The notes beneath the pieces were generated by a model. It saw only the letters and a program-made list of their open reading frames with translations, searched no databases and was not told where the DNA came from. A DNA stretch of 64,000 bases from an uncultured Flavobacteriaceae bacterium (GTDB lineage: Bacteria; Bacteroidota; Bacteroidia; Flavobacteriales; Flavobacteriaceae), in the NCBI GenBank assembly GCA_947488345.1, contig CANKZQ010000001.1, positions 362,501-426,500 on the forward strand. The letters run 5' to 3'. A program made the translations under genes and the position numbers. Positions 9,126 to 18,705 of the stretch are shown one piece after another (position 1 is the first letter of the stretch; the number at the start of each line of letters is the position of its first letter).

Positions 9126-11540
9126 ATGTCGGAAAAACTGATCGATTCTCAACAGAAACTATCTTATGAAGATTTTAAAAAAGAAATTCTACAAGATTAC
9201 AGAACTGCTGTCATTAGTAGAGAATGTAGTTTATTAGGACGTCGAGAAGTTCTTACTGGTAAGGCTAAATTTGGTATTTTTGGTGACGGAAAGGAAATAC
9301 CTCAATTAGCACTAGCAAAAGCATTTAGAGATGGCGATTGGAGATCTGGTTACTACAGAGATCAAACGTTTATGATGGCCATTAATGAATTGACTCCTAA
9401 GCAGTTCTTTGCTGGATTGTACGCTCATACCGATATTGTGGCAGAACCCTATTCTGCAGGTAGACAAATGGGAGGTCATTTTTCTACGCATTCACTTAAT
9501 GAAGATGGGAGTTTCAAAAATTTAATGAAACAAAAAAATGTCAGTGCTGATATTTCTCCAACAGCGGGACAAATGCCAAGATTACTCGGACTTGCTCAAG
9601 CGTCTAAACTATTTAGGCGAGAAGAACGATTGAAGAACAAAACGAAATTTTCAAATAACGGTAACGAAATTGCCTGGGGAACAATTGGCAATGCAAGTAC
9701 TTCGGAAGGTCTATTTTTTGAAACAATCAACGCTGCCGGCGTGCTTCAGGTACCTATGGTTATTAGTGTTTGGGACGATGAATACGGTATTTCTGTTCAT
9801 GCAAAACATCAAACAACCAAAGAAAATATTTCTGAAATTTTAAAAGGGTTTCAACGAGATGAAGAGAACTTAGGGTATGAAATATTTGTTGTTGAAGGTT
9901 GGGACTATTCCAAATTAATTGATGTATACAACCAAGCCTCAACAATTTCTCGTAAAGAGCACGTACCTGTATTAATTCATGTAAAAGAACTAACGCAACC
10001 TCAAGGGCATTCGACATCAGGATCACATGAACGTTATAAAACTCCTGAACGCCTGCAATGGGAAAGAGACCATGACTGTATTTTAAAGATGCGTGAATGG
10101 ATGTTGAGCATTTTCGAAAATGAAGAAGAAATTCGCGACATTGAAAAAGCAGCTAAGAAAGAAGTAAGTTTGGCCAAAAGAGAAGCTTGGAGTGATTATC
10201 TACAACCAATTCTCGCTAAAAGCAAGGAGCTCATTTCTATCATTGAGAGCCTTAGTGCCAAAAGTAGTAATGGTGTGTTTATTACAAAACTAAAATCAGA
10301 TTTAGAAGCCATTAAGGAACCTCTAAAAAAAGATATATTATCAACAGCACGAAAGATTTTAGTATACTTAAAAGATGAACAATTCGATGAAAAGCGTTCA
10401 TTACAGCAATGGATACAGAAGTACACTCAAGAAGAATATGTGAACTATAGTAGTCATCTTTACAGCGAAAATTTGACAAAAGCAACCGCTATAAAAGAAG
10501 TACCTCCAATGTATGAGGGCGAAGAAAAATTAGTAGATGCCCGCATCGTGCTTCGAGAGAATTTTGATAAAATACTTTCGAATAATGATGATGTCTTAAT
10601 TTTTGGAGAAGATGCTGGTAAAATTGGTGATGTTAATCAAGGATTAGAAGGTTTACAGGAAAAATATGGTGAATTTAGAATAGCAGATACCGGAATTAGA
10701 GAAGCTACTATTATGGGTCAAGGTATTGGAATGGCTATGCGCGGACTGCGACCAATTGCTGAAATTCAATATTTAGATTATTTATTATATGGATTACAAA
10801 TTCTAAGTGATGATCTGGCAACATTGCGATATCGTACACTAGGCAAACAAAAAGCGCCTCTAATTGTTAGAACACGTGGACATCGACTGGAAGGTATTTG
10901 GCATTCTGGTTCTCATATGGGTGCGGTCATTCATTTATTAAGAGGCATGTATATCTTAGTACCTCGAAATATGACCAAGGCTGCAGGATTTTATAATACC
11001 CTTCTTAAAAGCGATGAACCTGCATTGATTGTTGAAAATCTAAATGGGTATCGACTCAAAGAAAAACTACCAACAAATATTGGAGAATTTCTTACTCCTA
11101 TTGGTCTTGTCGAGACGATAAAAGAAGGTACTGATATAACGGTAGTTTCGTATGGTTCGACCTTGAAATTAGTTGAAGAGGCAGCCATTGAGCTCGCAAA
11201 AGTAGCTATTGACATAGAAATTATTGATGCGCAATGTCTATTGCCATTTGATTTAGGTAATGATACCGTAAAAAGTCTTGAAAAAACAAACAGACTAGCC
11301 ATTATTGATGAAGATGTTTCTGGCGGAGCTTCAGGATATTTATTAGATCAGATTTTGAATAAGCAGAAAGGGTATCAATTTTTAGATAGCCAACCGATCA
11401 CAATTGCCGCGAAAGATCATAGAGCTGCTTACGGTACTGATGGGGATTATTTTTCTAAGCCTTCTATAGAAGATATTTTTGAAGGAATTTATGCCCTAAT
11501 GCATGAAGTGAGTCCAGCGAAATACAAAAATCTTTACTAA
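9126..11540 (+). CDS. 2-oxoacid (branched-chain type) dehydrogenase E1, alpha and beta fused
   Basis: 804 aa from the ATG at 9126, chosen because the promoter -7 box lies just upstream. The N-terminal half is an E1 alpha domain with the thiamine-diphosphate motif region GTIGNASTSEG. The C-terminal half is E1 beta, with LIFGEDAGKIGDVNQGLEGL and a transketolase C-terminal domain. Such fusions of roughly 660-830 aa are typical in Bacteroidetes and are annotated as 2-oxoisovalerate dehydrogenase. The enzyme decarboxylates branched-chain 2-oxoacids and transfers the acyl group to lipoyl-E2, feeding branched fatty-acid synthesis. No E2 or E3 gene is adjacent. Confidence 0.9.
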   Translation: MSEKLIDSQQKLSYEDFKKEILQDYRTAVISRECSLLGRREVLTGKAKFGIFGDGKEIPQLALAKAFRDGDWRSGYYRDQTFMMAINELTPKQFFAGLYAHTDIVAEPYSAGRQMGGHFSTHSLNEDGSFKNLMKQKNVSADISPTAGQMPRLLGLAQASKLFRREERLKNKTKFSNNGNEIAWGTIGNASTSEGLFFETINAAGVLQVPMVISVWDDEYGISVHAKHQTTKENISEILKGFQRDEENLGYEIFVVEGWDYSKLIDVYNQASTISRKEHVPVLIHVKELTQPQGHSTSGSHERYKTPERLQWERDHDCILKMREWMLSIFENEEEIRDIEKAAKKEVSLAKREAWSDYLQPILAKSKELISIIESLSAKSSNGVFITKLKSDLEAIKEPLKKDILSTARKILVYLKDEQFDEKRSLQQWIQKYTQEEYVNYSSHLYSENLTKATAIKEVPPMYEGEEKLVDARIVLRENFDKILSNNDDVLIFGEDAGKIGDVNQGLEGLQEKYGEFRIADTGIREATIMGQGIGMAMRGLRPIAEIQYLDYLLYGLQILSDDLATLRYRTLGKQKAPLIVRTRGHRLEGIWHSGSHMGAVIHLLRGMYILVPRNMTKAAGFYNTLLKSDEPALIVENLNGYRLKEKLPTNIGEFLTPIGLVETIKEGTDITVVSYGSTLKLVEEAAIELAKVAIDIEIIDAQCLLPFDLGNDTVKSLEKTNRLAIIDEDVSGGASGYLLDQILNKQKGYQFLDSQPITIAAKDHRAAYGTDGDYFSKPSIEDIFEGIYALMHEVSPAKYKNLY

Positions 11541-11579
11541 ATAAAGTTCTTAGTACTTATATAATTAGAAGTAATTTTT

Positions 11580-11587
11580 TACTTTTG
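11580..11587 (+). promoter_or_regulatory. -7 box upstream of the coiled-coil membrane protein gene
   Basis: TACTTTTG fits TAnnTTTG and ends 28 bases before the ATG at 11616. No clear -33 box. Confidence 0.45.
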
Positions 11588-11615
11588 ACCTTTATTAAAC
11601 TAAACTCTTTAAAAA

Positions 11616-12263
11616 ATGAAATTAATTAACGTAATAATCTCATTTCTTACCCTACTATTATTTTCATTGAGTGCTTATGCTCAAGATGCTACTAATGAGG
11701 TAAAAGCCTCATTAAATTCGGGCACTATTGATAGCCAGTTTGATTATTTATACAAAAAGTCACCGAAATGGACTGACCCAAGAACTGGACAACGATATAA
11801 GACAGTTAAGGTTAATAACCTCTTTAAATTTAAAGAAAATGTAAGTGATTCTATTAAGCTTGTAAAGCAACAATACGCGGCTGCTAATGCCACAATTGCT
11901 ACACAAAAAAGTGAAATAGAAACGTTAAAAGCTGATCTAGGAAAAACCAACGACAATTTAACATCTGTTACAAAAGAAAAAGATGAAATAAAATTTCTAG
12001 GCTTGCCAATGAGCAAATCAGGATATAATACTATTTTATGGTCAATTATTGGTGTGTTGGCCGCAGCTACTGCATTATTTATTGGAAAATTCAAAAGAAG
12101 CAATGTCGTTACTGTAGGTGCAAAAAAAGATAAAGCAGAAATAGAAGAAGAATTTGAAAGTTACAGACAGCGTTCTATAGAGCGTGAACAAAAATTACGA
12201 CGCGAACTGCAAGATGAAATTAACAAGCAGAAATACGCAAAGGAAACTGCTAAAAAGAAATAA
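11616..12263 (+). CDS. Membrane-anchored coiled-coil protein of unknown function
   Basis: 215 aa. Signal peptide about 1-22 (ends AYAQ), a conserved segment with YKKSPKWTDPRTGQRYKTVK, a coiled coil (about 85-125), one TM helix (about 138-156) and a charged cytoplasmic coiled tail (about 168-215). Close relatives in flavobacteria are sometimes labelled tRNA (guanine-N1)-methyltransferase in databases, but there is no SPOUT or other methyltransferase motif, so I reject that name. The topology suggests an envelope protein reaching into the cytoplasm. It has its own promoter and a strong terminator. Confidence 0.75.
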   Translation: MKLINVIISFLTLLLFSLSAYAQDATNEVKASLNSGTIDSQFDYLYKKSPKWTDPRTGQRYKTVKVNNLFKFKENVSDSIKLVKQQYAAANATIATQKSEIETLKADLGKTNDNLTSVTKEKDEIKFLGLPMSKSGYNTILWSIIGVLAAATALFIGKFKRSNVVTVGAKKDKAEIEEEFESYRQRSIEREQKLRRELQDEINKQKYAKETAKKK

Positions 12264-12287
12264 TTTCATTATCAAAACGATAGCATT

Positions 12288-12310
12288 GAAGGTCCTTATT
12301 GAGGACCTTC
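12288..12310 (+). terminator. Rho-independent terminator after the coiled-coil gene
   Basis: A perfect 9-bp stem GAAGGTCCT/AGGACCTTC with a 5-nt loop is followed by TTCTTTTTT. The remaining 148 bases to the next gene show nothing recognisable. Confidence 0.85.
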
Positions 12311-12458
12311 TTCTTTTTTAACATGTTAAATTTTTAAAAGTTTCGTTTTCAATGCAATAAAACGATTTCAAATCAGTTATTAAATTCGATGTACAGACAT
12401 CAAGGTATATATTAACCAACTCCCTTCGTACATAGCGTATCGTTACATTAATTGTCGA

Positions 12459-13187
12459 ATGAAAATAAAATCACTCGTATTATTAGGTATCATTTTATTG
12501 ATATTTCCTGTCCATGCATGGGAGACCACTCCGAATACTCCTTTGGTAGAGTCAGATACACATATTTCTTTCAAAGAATATTCATTAGATTTCTATACAA
12601 GGTTGAACGATAAGGAACTAAATTTAGAAGCCTTTGAAGTAGCATTGCGGGGGTATTCAAACTTAGCAGACACAGATAAAATCAAAAAGAAAGAGCTTTT
12701 AACCGTTATTGATTTTAGCAAATCCTCAAATTCAAATCGCTTATTCGTTATCAATGTGAAGCAAAAAAAGATAGTCTTTAAAAGTTTAGTTGCTCACGGC
12801 CGAAATTCTGGATATGAGTTCGCCACGCGTTTTTCAAATAAAATTAGTAGTTATCAAAGTAGTCTAGGTTTTTATAAAACAGCCGAAACATATAGTGGTA
12901 AGCATGGCTTTTCACTACGCCTAGATGGATTAGAATATTCGAACAGCAATGCAAGATCGAGGGCCATTGTAATTCATGGTGCCGATTATGTTAGCAAAGA
13001 TTTTATCAGAAAAAATGGAAAACTGGGCAGAAGTTTAGGTTGTCCTTCATTACCAAAAAAGAACTATAAAGCAATCATTAATGCCATAAAAGATGGTACT
13101 TGCCTCTTTATATATTCGAAAAAAGATACCTATTTGAGTACATCCAAATTAATTAACACTCCTTCACCAAATATCAATCAATCGTAG
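12459..13187 (+). CDS. Murein L,D-transpeptidase catalytic domain protein (YkuD_2 family)
   Basis: 242 aa with a signal peptide (about 1-20). The YkuD_2-type core has H173 (VIHGADY) and the catalytic cysteine C195 in RSLGCPSLP. Family members are periplasmic L,D-transpeptidases or L,D-carboxypeptidases that act on peptidoglycan stem peptides. It converges with a second, larger L,D-transpeptidase: the two coding ends overlap by 14 bp. The short serine/asparagine-rich C-terminus falls in this overlap. Which reaction it catalyses is not readable from sequence. Confidence 0.88.
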   Translation: MKIKSLVLLGIILLIFPVHAWETTPNTPLVESDTHISFKEYSLDFYTRLNDKELNLEAFEVALRGYSNLADTDKIKKKELLTVIDFSKSSNSNRLFVINVKQKKIVFKSLVAHGRNSGYEFATRFSNKISSYQSSLGFYKTAETYSGKHGFSLRLDGLEYSNSNARSRAIVIHGADYVSKDFIRKNGKLGRSLGCPSLPKKNYKAIINAIKDGTCLFIYSKKDTYLSTSKLINTPSPNINQS

Positions 13188-14856
13188 TTTCTTTTGCTCG
13201 GAGCGTTTGATTGAACTCATTTCTTTGCTGAATGAGAAGATGCGTTAGTTTTCTATCGGTACCATACAAGTCATTATAAAAAGTGAGTTCTCCATTTTCA
13301 CTTCCTTGCACGGTAAAATAATAAATATAGACAGGTATAGTCGAATTGAGTTTTATCGACTTTTCTTTCTTCTTTTTTATGTAGGTATACATACTATCAG
13401 AAGTATACATATTCTCATCAGTCTTAAGGATATAACTGGCCATTGACAAGGCTTTTTCTACCCTCACACATCCATGACTGTAGGCACGAACCTCTCTATT
13501 AAACAAGCTTTTGGCGGGCGTATCATGCAAATAAATAGCATATTTATTTGGGAAAATAAATTTAACATAACCAAGTGAATTATAACCTCCTCCCTTTTGC
13601 CGAATCAGATAGGTAAATGTATCCTCATTCATTGCCTTCCAATCAATTGTACTCATGTCTACGGTGTCTTTCGTATATGTAAGAAGTTCATAATTATTAC
13701 GATCGAAATAAGTCGAATCCTTTTGAGCTTTTACAATTATTTCTTCCACGGATATTTTTCTTGGCACATTCCAATATGGATACGCGATAATATATTGCAA
13801 CGAATCTCTAATTTCTGGAGTCGCCGTTTTCTTCTTTCCAACGACTATTTTAGATTCAAATGTAGTCGAGTCATTCTCATATAATTTTAGTTCATACGAC
13901 GGTATGTTAACAAAAATATGATTTTTCTCTAACGGTTCTTTCCATCGCCACATCTCAAGATTTGCCACTATCTTTAGGTAATAATCGTAAGGACTCATTG
14001 ATAAAGCCTTTGCCGTATTCTTACCAACCAAACCATCAGGTTTTAACGCATGATCTTTTTGAAATTTTTTAAGCGCACTTCTATATAAAGAATCTGTGGT
14101 AATAGAATCGAGATATTTATGTAATACCAACGCCTTTTTCGATTGCTTTATCGCCTTTACGGAATCAAGACGAAAGTTCTGTACCAAAACATTATTAGTA
14201 CTGAGTGATGCTTTTTTGAGATACTTTACTAATCCTTTTTGGAGCGTCTTATATTGTGGAATTTCTGGCTGTAACTGAAGTAATTTTTCTATTAGACTAT
14301 CATTTTTATGTGCCTTAGAAATATATGCAGGCATATCGATATTGAATCTTTTTCTGGGTAATATTGTAATCGAATCAATCGAATCTAGCACTCCATAATT
14401 AAGATGCTTACCATAATTAAAATATGAATTTGTTAAGAGCACTTCTAATGCCGCAGCAAGTTCATAACGCGACGATTTATCCTTTACCTTAAGTAGTTCT
14501 TGTTTCATCGAATTGATGGCAGCCACATGATATCTACTTGCATTCAGGCCATACAAATTTGCTCTTGTAAATTGCTCAATCAACGCCACTGCTCGATCAG
14601 AAATATCAATTGAGTCATTAATCCATATCGGTGTATAACCATTACTCTTGTAAAAAATATTGTTCCAATGCAGACTATCCAACTGAAGTCTCTCTAATGT
14701 GGATGACTTAAGGAGTGAAACGTACTGTTTTTTAAAATGCACTTGCATCTCTTTTTTATAGTTCACCTGCGGAACTGACAACACGTCTTTTTTTGACGTA
14801 TTAGCACAAGAAAAGAGTATACAACATGTGTATAAACTGAGTAAGATTCTCTTCAT
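13174..14856 (-). CDS. L,D-transpeptidase lipoprotein, YcbB/LdtD-like
   Basis: 560 aa. Lipobox LFSC at about residues 14-17 makes it a lipoprotein. A YcbB-type scaffold and a peptidoglycan-binding-like helical segment (about 235-290, with KDHALKPDGLVGKNTAKAL) precede the YkuD catalytic domain (about 310-480) with SHGCVRVEKAL; H461 and C463 are the active-site residues. The enzyme should make 3-3 crosslinks or attach molecules to murein in the periplasm. It converges with the YkuD_2 gene, which suggests separate regulation of two distinct transpeptidases. No clear promoter box is visible upstream. Confidence 0.9.
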   Translation of the reverse strand: MKRILLSLYTCCILFSCANTSKKDVLSVPQVNYKKEMQVHFKKQYVSLLKSSTLERLQLDSLHWNNIFYKSNGYTPIWINDSIDISDRAVALIEQFTRANLYGLNASRYHVAAINSMKQELLKVKDKSSRYELAAALEVLLTNSYFNYGKHLNYGVLDSIDSITILPRKRFNIDMPAYISKAHKNDSLIEKLLQLQPEIPQYKTLQKGLVKYLKKASLSTNNVLVQNFRLDSVKAIKQSKKALVLHKYLDSITTDSLYRSALKKFQKDHALKPDGLVGKNTAKALSMSPYDYYLKIVANLEMWRWKEPLEKNHIFVNIPSYELKLYENDSTTFESKIVVGKKKTATPEIRDSLQYIIAYPYWNVPRKISVEEIIVKAQKDSTYFDRNNYELLTYTKDTVDMSTIDWKAMNEDTFTYLIRQKGGGYNSLGYVKFIFPNKYAIYLHDTPAKSLFNREVRAYSHGCVRVEKALSMASYILKTDENMYTSDSMYTYIKKKKEKSIKLNSTIPVYIYYFTVQGSENGELTFYNDLYGTDRKLTHLLIQQRNEFNQTLRAKETTID

Positions 14857-14911
14857 AACTAAACTTCTATCCTGTAAAAGGAGAAGATTAAAGATATGAA
14901 AAAGCTTGCTC

Positions 14912-16186
14912 CTAATTTACATTCGTAAGTAAATTTTTACCAATCGCACCTCTCAAACAGCGGTGTTCATTGCAATAAGTCGTTTTTAATTGTAGTAAGG
15001 CCTGAGATTCAGTTGCTGAATTACTCGATATCGTTAGTTTAGAAAACTGGGTGATGATACTATTTTTCTCAGAAGCAATTTCATTCATAAAATGCACTAT
15101 CAACTCGTTATTTGGTCTTCCAACATGATGCTGATACATAAACTTTAAAGGAATAATAGTATTGATCAGCAAAAGGTCTTTGAAAGATTTAGATAATCGT
15201 TTCTTTCTAGGCTTAGACGTCGAATCAAAGGTATAGTGTGTATCCCAAAACTTATCAACTTCAATATGAAATAAATGGTACATCTCTGTTAAATTATCAA
15301 TACTCATTAATTTTGAAAACAGTGCTATATGCGTATGGTATAAACCTGCCAATTGAGCCAGCCGAATTGTTGGAAAATTATGAGGTCTCAATCTAAAAAA
15401 TTTTATAGCGCTTGATCGTGGTACTAATTTATGTTTTGATTTTAAATAGTTGAATTCTTTCTTCAAAAAGGCCATGTGAGGATGGTGATTTGTATTTTCT
15501 AATAATCCAGCCATCCCAAGGAGAAGTGCTTCCAAGCGATAGAGCTTATCTTGTTCTTTTCTAATAATAGAAAATTGTATGCGATTAGAAAGCGCAAAAA
15601 AAGCATCACCATTTACTTTTAATCCGAAGTTCTTCAATAATAATTTGAATAAAACGGTTTCCCAATCATTATTGGATTGTGTGAGCAATTTTGAAATCAA
15701 TACCGATTTTTGTTCTAAGCGTTCAAAATATAAGCGCTCTAACCAATTAGACACGATAAAACTATCAACCTTATGAATACTGCTTTCACAAAGAATCCAT
15801 TTTTTTGGGGCATTTATTAATTTCTGATAGTTCGCAACGACAAGAGGGTTTACCTTATTTTTCAACTCGAGGGTTGTCATCAGTGTATTATCATTTCGGT
15901 ATATAGGGACATCGTTTTCCCAGACAACATGCAAAACGACATTTTCATAATTAGGATCTTGCTCGTGACCATGCACATACCAATCAGAGGCATTCACATG
16001 AATCTCTATATTACCAGCCCATTTTTGACCGTCAATACTAATTTGTGCATTGAAAAAATCAGGACCAGCATCCAAGTTTTCTTGCCCAACCGACAAGATT
16101 GATAACTCATTGAACGTCGTTGTGGTAAGGGCAATGCGGTCAAAGTATTGAAACTTCCATAAAAATGAAACTAAATCTTCCCTCAT
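14912..16186 (-). CDS. DUF2851 family protein
   Basis: 424 aa. I recognise the conserved opening (MREDLVSFLWKFQYFD), the GQENLDAGPDFFNAQI segment near residue 35, and HVHGxxxDPxYENVVLHVVW-type residues (WYVHGHEQDPNYENVVLHVV), all typical of this Bacteroidetes family. Function is unknown. The C-terminal region has two cysteines (CNEHRCLRG). It lies 74 nt after the PLP/CBS synthase gene on the same strand, so a shared transcript is possible. Confidence 0.8.
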   Translation of the reverse strand: MREDLVSFLWKFQYFDRIALTTTTFNELSILSVGQENLDAGPDFFNAQISIDGQKWAGNIEIHVNASDWYVHGHEQDPNYENVVLHVVWENDVPIYRNDNTLMTTLELKNKVNPLVVANYQKLINAPKKWILCESSIHKVDSFIVSNWLERLYFERLEQKSVLISKLLTQSNNDWETVLFKLLLKNFGLKVNGDAFFALSNRIQFSIIRKEQDKLYRLEALLLGMAGLLENTNHHPHMAFLKKEFNYLKSKHKLVPRSSAIKFFRLRPHNFPTIRLAQLAGLYHTHIALFSKLMSIDNLTEMYHLFHIEVDKFWDTHYTFDSTSKPRKKRLSKSFKDLLLINTIIPLKFMYQHHVGRPNNELIVHFMNEIASEKNSIITQFSKLTISSNSATESQALLQLKTTYCNEHRCLRGAIGKNLLTNVN

Positions 16187-16260
16187 AGGGGAAAAATAAG
16201 CGTTTAAACTGCCATCATATAGCAGTACTTAGAAAGTATCCTAGAAATCAAAAGATAATC

Positions 16261-17622
16261 CTAACTTATTACATTTATAACATCATGTTTCGTAATAATG
16301 TGAAAATCACCCTTTCCTAAATCTACGAGTACGGCTTCGTTCTCTTTATTTATCAATTTAGAAACTTGCTCAACAGAAGTGTCTTTTGTCACTATTGGAA
16401 ACGGTGCTCGCATAACTTCTTTAATAGGTTTATCAGCAATTTTTTTATCCTCAAAATACCCTCTAAATAAATCACTTTCGTCTACAGAACCTACAAATCC
16501 GCTATTGTCGACTACGGGTATTTGAGAAATATCATATTGCCTCATTCTATCGATTGCATGAGACACCAGCTCTTCGGTTTTGACCGTCACCAACGGTTTG
16601 TCTATGTGATTTTTAATTAAATCGTTCGCCACGGTAATATCTTCATCTAAAAAGCCTCTATCTCGCATCCAATCATCATTAAACATTTTACCTACATAAC
16701 GACTTCCGTGATCATGAAATAATACAACCACCACATCATCTTTAGAAAATTTTTCACGTAACTGAAGTGTTCCCTTAATAGCAGAGCCTGCTGAGTTACC
16801 CACAAAAATACCTTCTTCTTTTGCTAACTTTCGAGTATATACAGCTGCATCTTTATCTGTAACCTTGGTAAAACCATCAATTACACTGAAGTCAACGTTC
16901 TCTGGCAGAATATCTTCACCAATACCTTCCGTTATATATGGATAGATTTCATTCTCATCAAAAATACCAGTTTCGTGATATTTTTTAAAGACACTTCCAT
17001 AGGTATCTACACCCCAAATTTTTATCGCTGGATTCTTTTCTTTTAAGTATTTTCCTACTCCCGAAATAGTACCACCAGTACCTACACCAACTACAAAATG
17101 TGTAATTTTCCCATTAGTTTGCTTCCAAATCTCGGGGCCAGTTTGTTCATAATGGGCCGTTGCATTTGAAGGGTTATCGTATTGATTAACGTACCAGGAA
17201 TTAGGTGTTTCTTCTCCGAGTCTTTTCGAAACAGAATAATAAGATCTTTCATCTTCAGGTTCTACGTTTGTCGGACAAACAATAACTTCGGCGCCAACGG
17301 CACGTAAAATATCCATTTTCTCTTTAGACTGTTTATCAGTGATAACAAAGATGCATTTATATCCTTTTACTATTGCCGCCAACGCCAATCCCATTCCTGT
17401 ATTTCCAGACGTTCCTTCTATAATAGTGCCTCCTGGTTTTAATCGACCATCAGCTTCTGCATCTTCAACCATTTTTAATGCCATTCGATCTTTCACCGAG
17501 TTCCCAGGATTGAATGTTTCAACTTTCGCCAATACCAAAGGCTCCATACTATCTACAATAGTATTTAATTTAACTAGTGGGGTATTACCGATCGTCTCTA
17601 AGATATTTTTTGCGTACTCCAT
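16261..17622 (-). CDS. PLP-dependent cystathionine beta-synthase/cysteine synthase with CBS pair
   Basis: 453 aa. Fold-type II PLP enzyme: internal-aldimine lysine K44 in GNSVKDR and the substrate loop EGTSGNTG (about 69-76). A PLP-phosphate glycine loop VGTGGTISG follows near 185. Two CBS domains occupy about residues 335-453, as in cystathionine beta-synthase from many bacteria and eukaryotes. The reaction is beta-replacement on serine or O-acetylserine to give cystathionine or cysteine. The CBS pair may bind an adenosyl ligand. Which sulfur donor it uses is undecided from sequence. Confidence 0.88.
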   Translation of the reverse strand: MEYAKNILETIGNTPLVKLNTIVDSMEPLVLAKVETFNPGNSVKDRMALKMVEDAEADGRLKPGGTIIEGTSGNTGMGLALAAIVKGYKCIFVITDKQSKEKMDILRAVGAEVIVCPTNVEPEDERSYYSVSKRLGEETPNSWYVNQYDNPSNATAHYEQTGPEIWKQTNGKITHFVVGVGTGGTISGVGKYLKEKNPAIKIWGVDTYGSVFKKYHETGIFDENEIYPYITEGIGEDILPENVDFSVIDGFTKVTDKDAAVYTRKLAKEEGIFVGNSAGSAIKGTLQLREKFSKDDVVVVLFHDHGSRYVGKMFNDDWMRDRGFLDEDITVANDLIKNHIDKPLVTVKTEELVSHAIDRMRQYDISQIPVVDNSGFVGSVDESDLFRGYFEDKKIADKPIKEVMRAPFPIVTKDTSVEQVSKLINKENEAVLVDLGKGDFHIITKHDVINVIS

Positions 17623-17639
17623 TATGCTATTTTAGAGTG

Positions 17640-17668
17640 CAAAAATAGTGAATGTCTATAATAAACAA
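17640..17668 (-). promoter_or_regulatory. Promoter of the PLP/CBS synthase gene
   Basis: On the minus strand TTG (17668-17666), an 18-base spacer and TATTTTTG (17647-17640) match the Bacteroidetes promoter. The ATG lies 17 bases downstream of the -7 box. Confidence 0.55.
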
Positions 17669-17673
17669 GACTT

Positions 17674-18669
17674 TTATGAAAACATTCTAGGGAAAGTATC
17701 TTTCACAGATCTCTGTAAGATATGAAGTCTAAAAAAAGAGCGCAAAAATCCAAGTCCATAACCACAAAATTGAAGCAACGTTGCTAGGACACTTAAGACG
17801 GCCACATAAAGACTTTTATTATTAATCCAACTATTGAATAGGATCAAAATGAAATAAAATCCATAGCATGCTAATAGCCAGGAAAATCCAAGCATCAAGA
17901 AAATAATTATCGACATTAAGAAGCCTACTATAAATACGCTAGGAAACCAATAGGTTAATTTAGCCGAACCTGGATATAATCTATTTAAAATTGGCCGGGC
18001 TGCCCCGAAATTAAACACTTGTTTGAAAAAGCTATGCCAATTTGTTCTTCTTTTATGATATACGAAGGCCTTCTCGATAAACTGTGTTTCAAAATTAGTC
18101 TTCCAAAGTCTAAAGGTCAATTCAATATCTTCACCATATCGCTGTGAATTAAATCCTTTCGTCGATTGAAACGCTTCTTTAGACAAGCCCATATTAAAAC
18201 TACGTGGCTGAAATGTACTTTTTAACTTATCATTACCTCGAATTCCGCCTGTAGTAAGCACTGATGTCATAGAAAAATTAATCGCTTTCTGAATCGGAGT
18301 AAATGTATGATGTGCGGCATCTGCACCTCCATAAGCATCCGTAAAACGTGTTCTAAGTGCCTTATCAACTTCTTTTAAATATGTCTTTGGCAAAATACAG
18401 TCAGAGTCTACTATTATAAAGTAGTCACCTTTGGCTTCCTCCATACCAACATTTCTTGTCAAGCCGGGGCCAGAATTCGGTTTTGTGAAATAACGTATCG
18501 CTAAACGATTTGAAAAATGATCAACAACATGTTTAGAAGTTCTCTCTGAGCCATCTTCTATCACAATAACCTCAAAACCATCCTGAAGAGTTTGATAGGT
18601 AAGACTTTCTAAAAGCTCCTCTAACTCATCTGGTCTGTTATAAACGGGTATGACAATAGAATAATAAAT
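17674..18669 (-). CDS. Family 2 glycosyltransferase, apparent non-standard ATT start
   Basis: About 331 aa if it starts at ATT 18669. The GT2 N-terminal strand SIVIPVYNRPDELEELLES is encoded upstream of the first GTG (18564), so that GTG start (296 aa) would remove an essential part of the fold. Between the in-frame TAG near 18717 and this strand there is no ATG, GTG or TTG; ATT at 18669 gives MYYSIVIPVYNRP, the form I expect for this family. The D/DxD region (VDSD), an ED-type acceptor motif (GEDIELTFRL) and three C-terminal TM helices are present. It probably transfers a sugar to a lipid or surface acceptor at the inner membrane. Confidence 0.75.
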   Translation of the reverse strand: MYYSIVIPVYNRPDELEELLESLTYQTLQDGFEVIVIEDGSERTSKHVVDHFSNRLAIRYFTKPNSGPGLTRNVGMEEAKGDYFIIVDSDCILPKTYLKEVDKALRTRFTDAYGGADAAHHTFTPIQKAINFSMTSVLTTGGIRGNDKLKSTFQPRSFNMGLSKEAFQSTKGFNSQRYGEDIELTFRLWKTNFETQFIEKAFVYHKRRTNWHSFFKQVFNFGAARPILNRLYPGSAKLTYWFPSVFIVGFLMSIIIFLMLGFSWLLACYGFYFILILFNSWINNKSLYVAVLSVLATLLQFCGYGLGFLRSFFRLHILQRSVKDTFPRMFS

Positions 18670-18695
18670 TGTTCTTGGATTTAAATGTATACCAC

Positions 18696-18703
18696 CAAAA
18701 ATA
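18696..18703 (-). promoter_or_regulatory. -7 box upstream of the GT2 gene
   Basis: Minus-strand TATTTTTG lies 26 bases before the proposed ATT start and directly abuts the terminator of the upstream gene, so its T-run serves as both terminator tail and promoter. The -33 region lies in the hairpin and has no TTTG. Confidence 0.45.
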
Positions 18704-18705
18704 AA

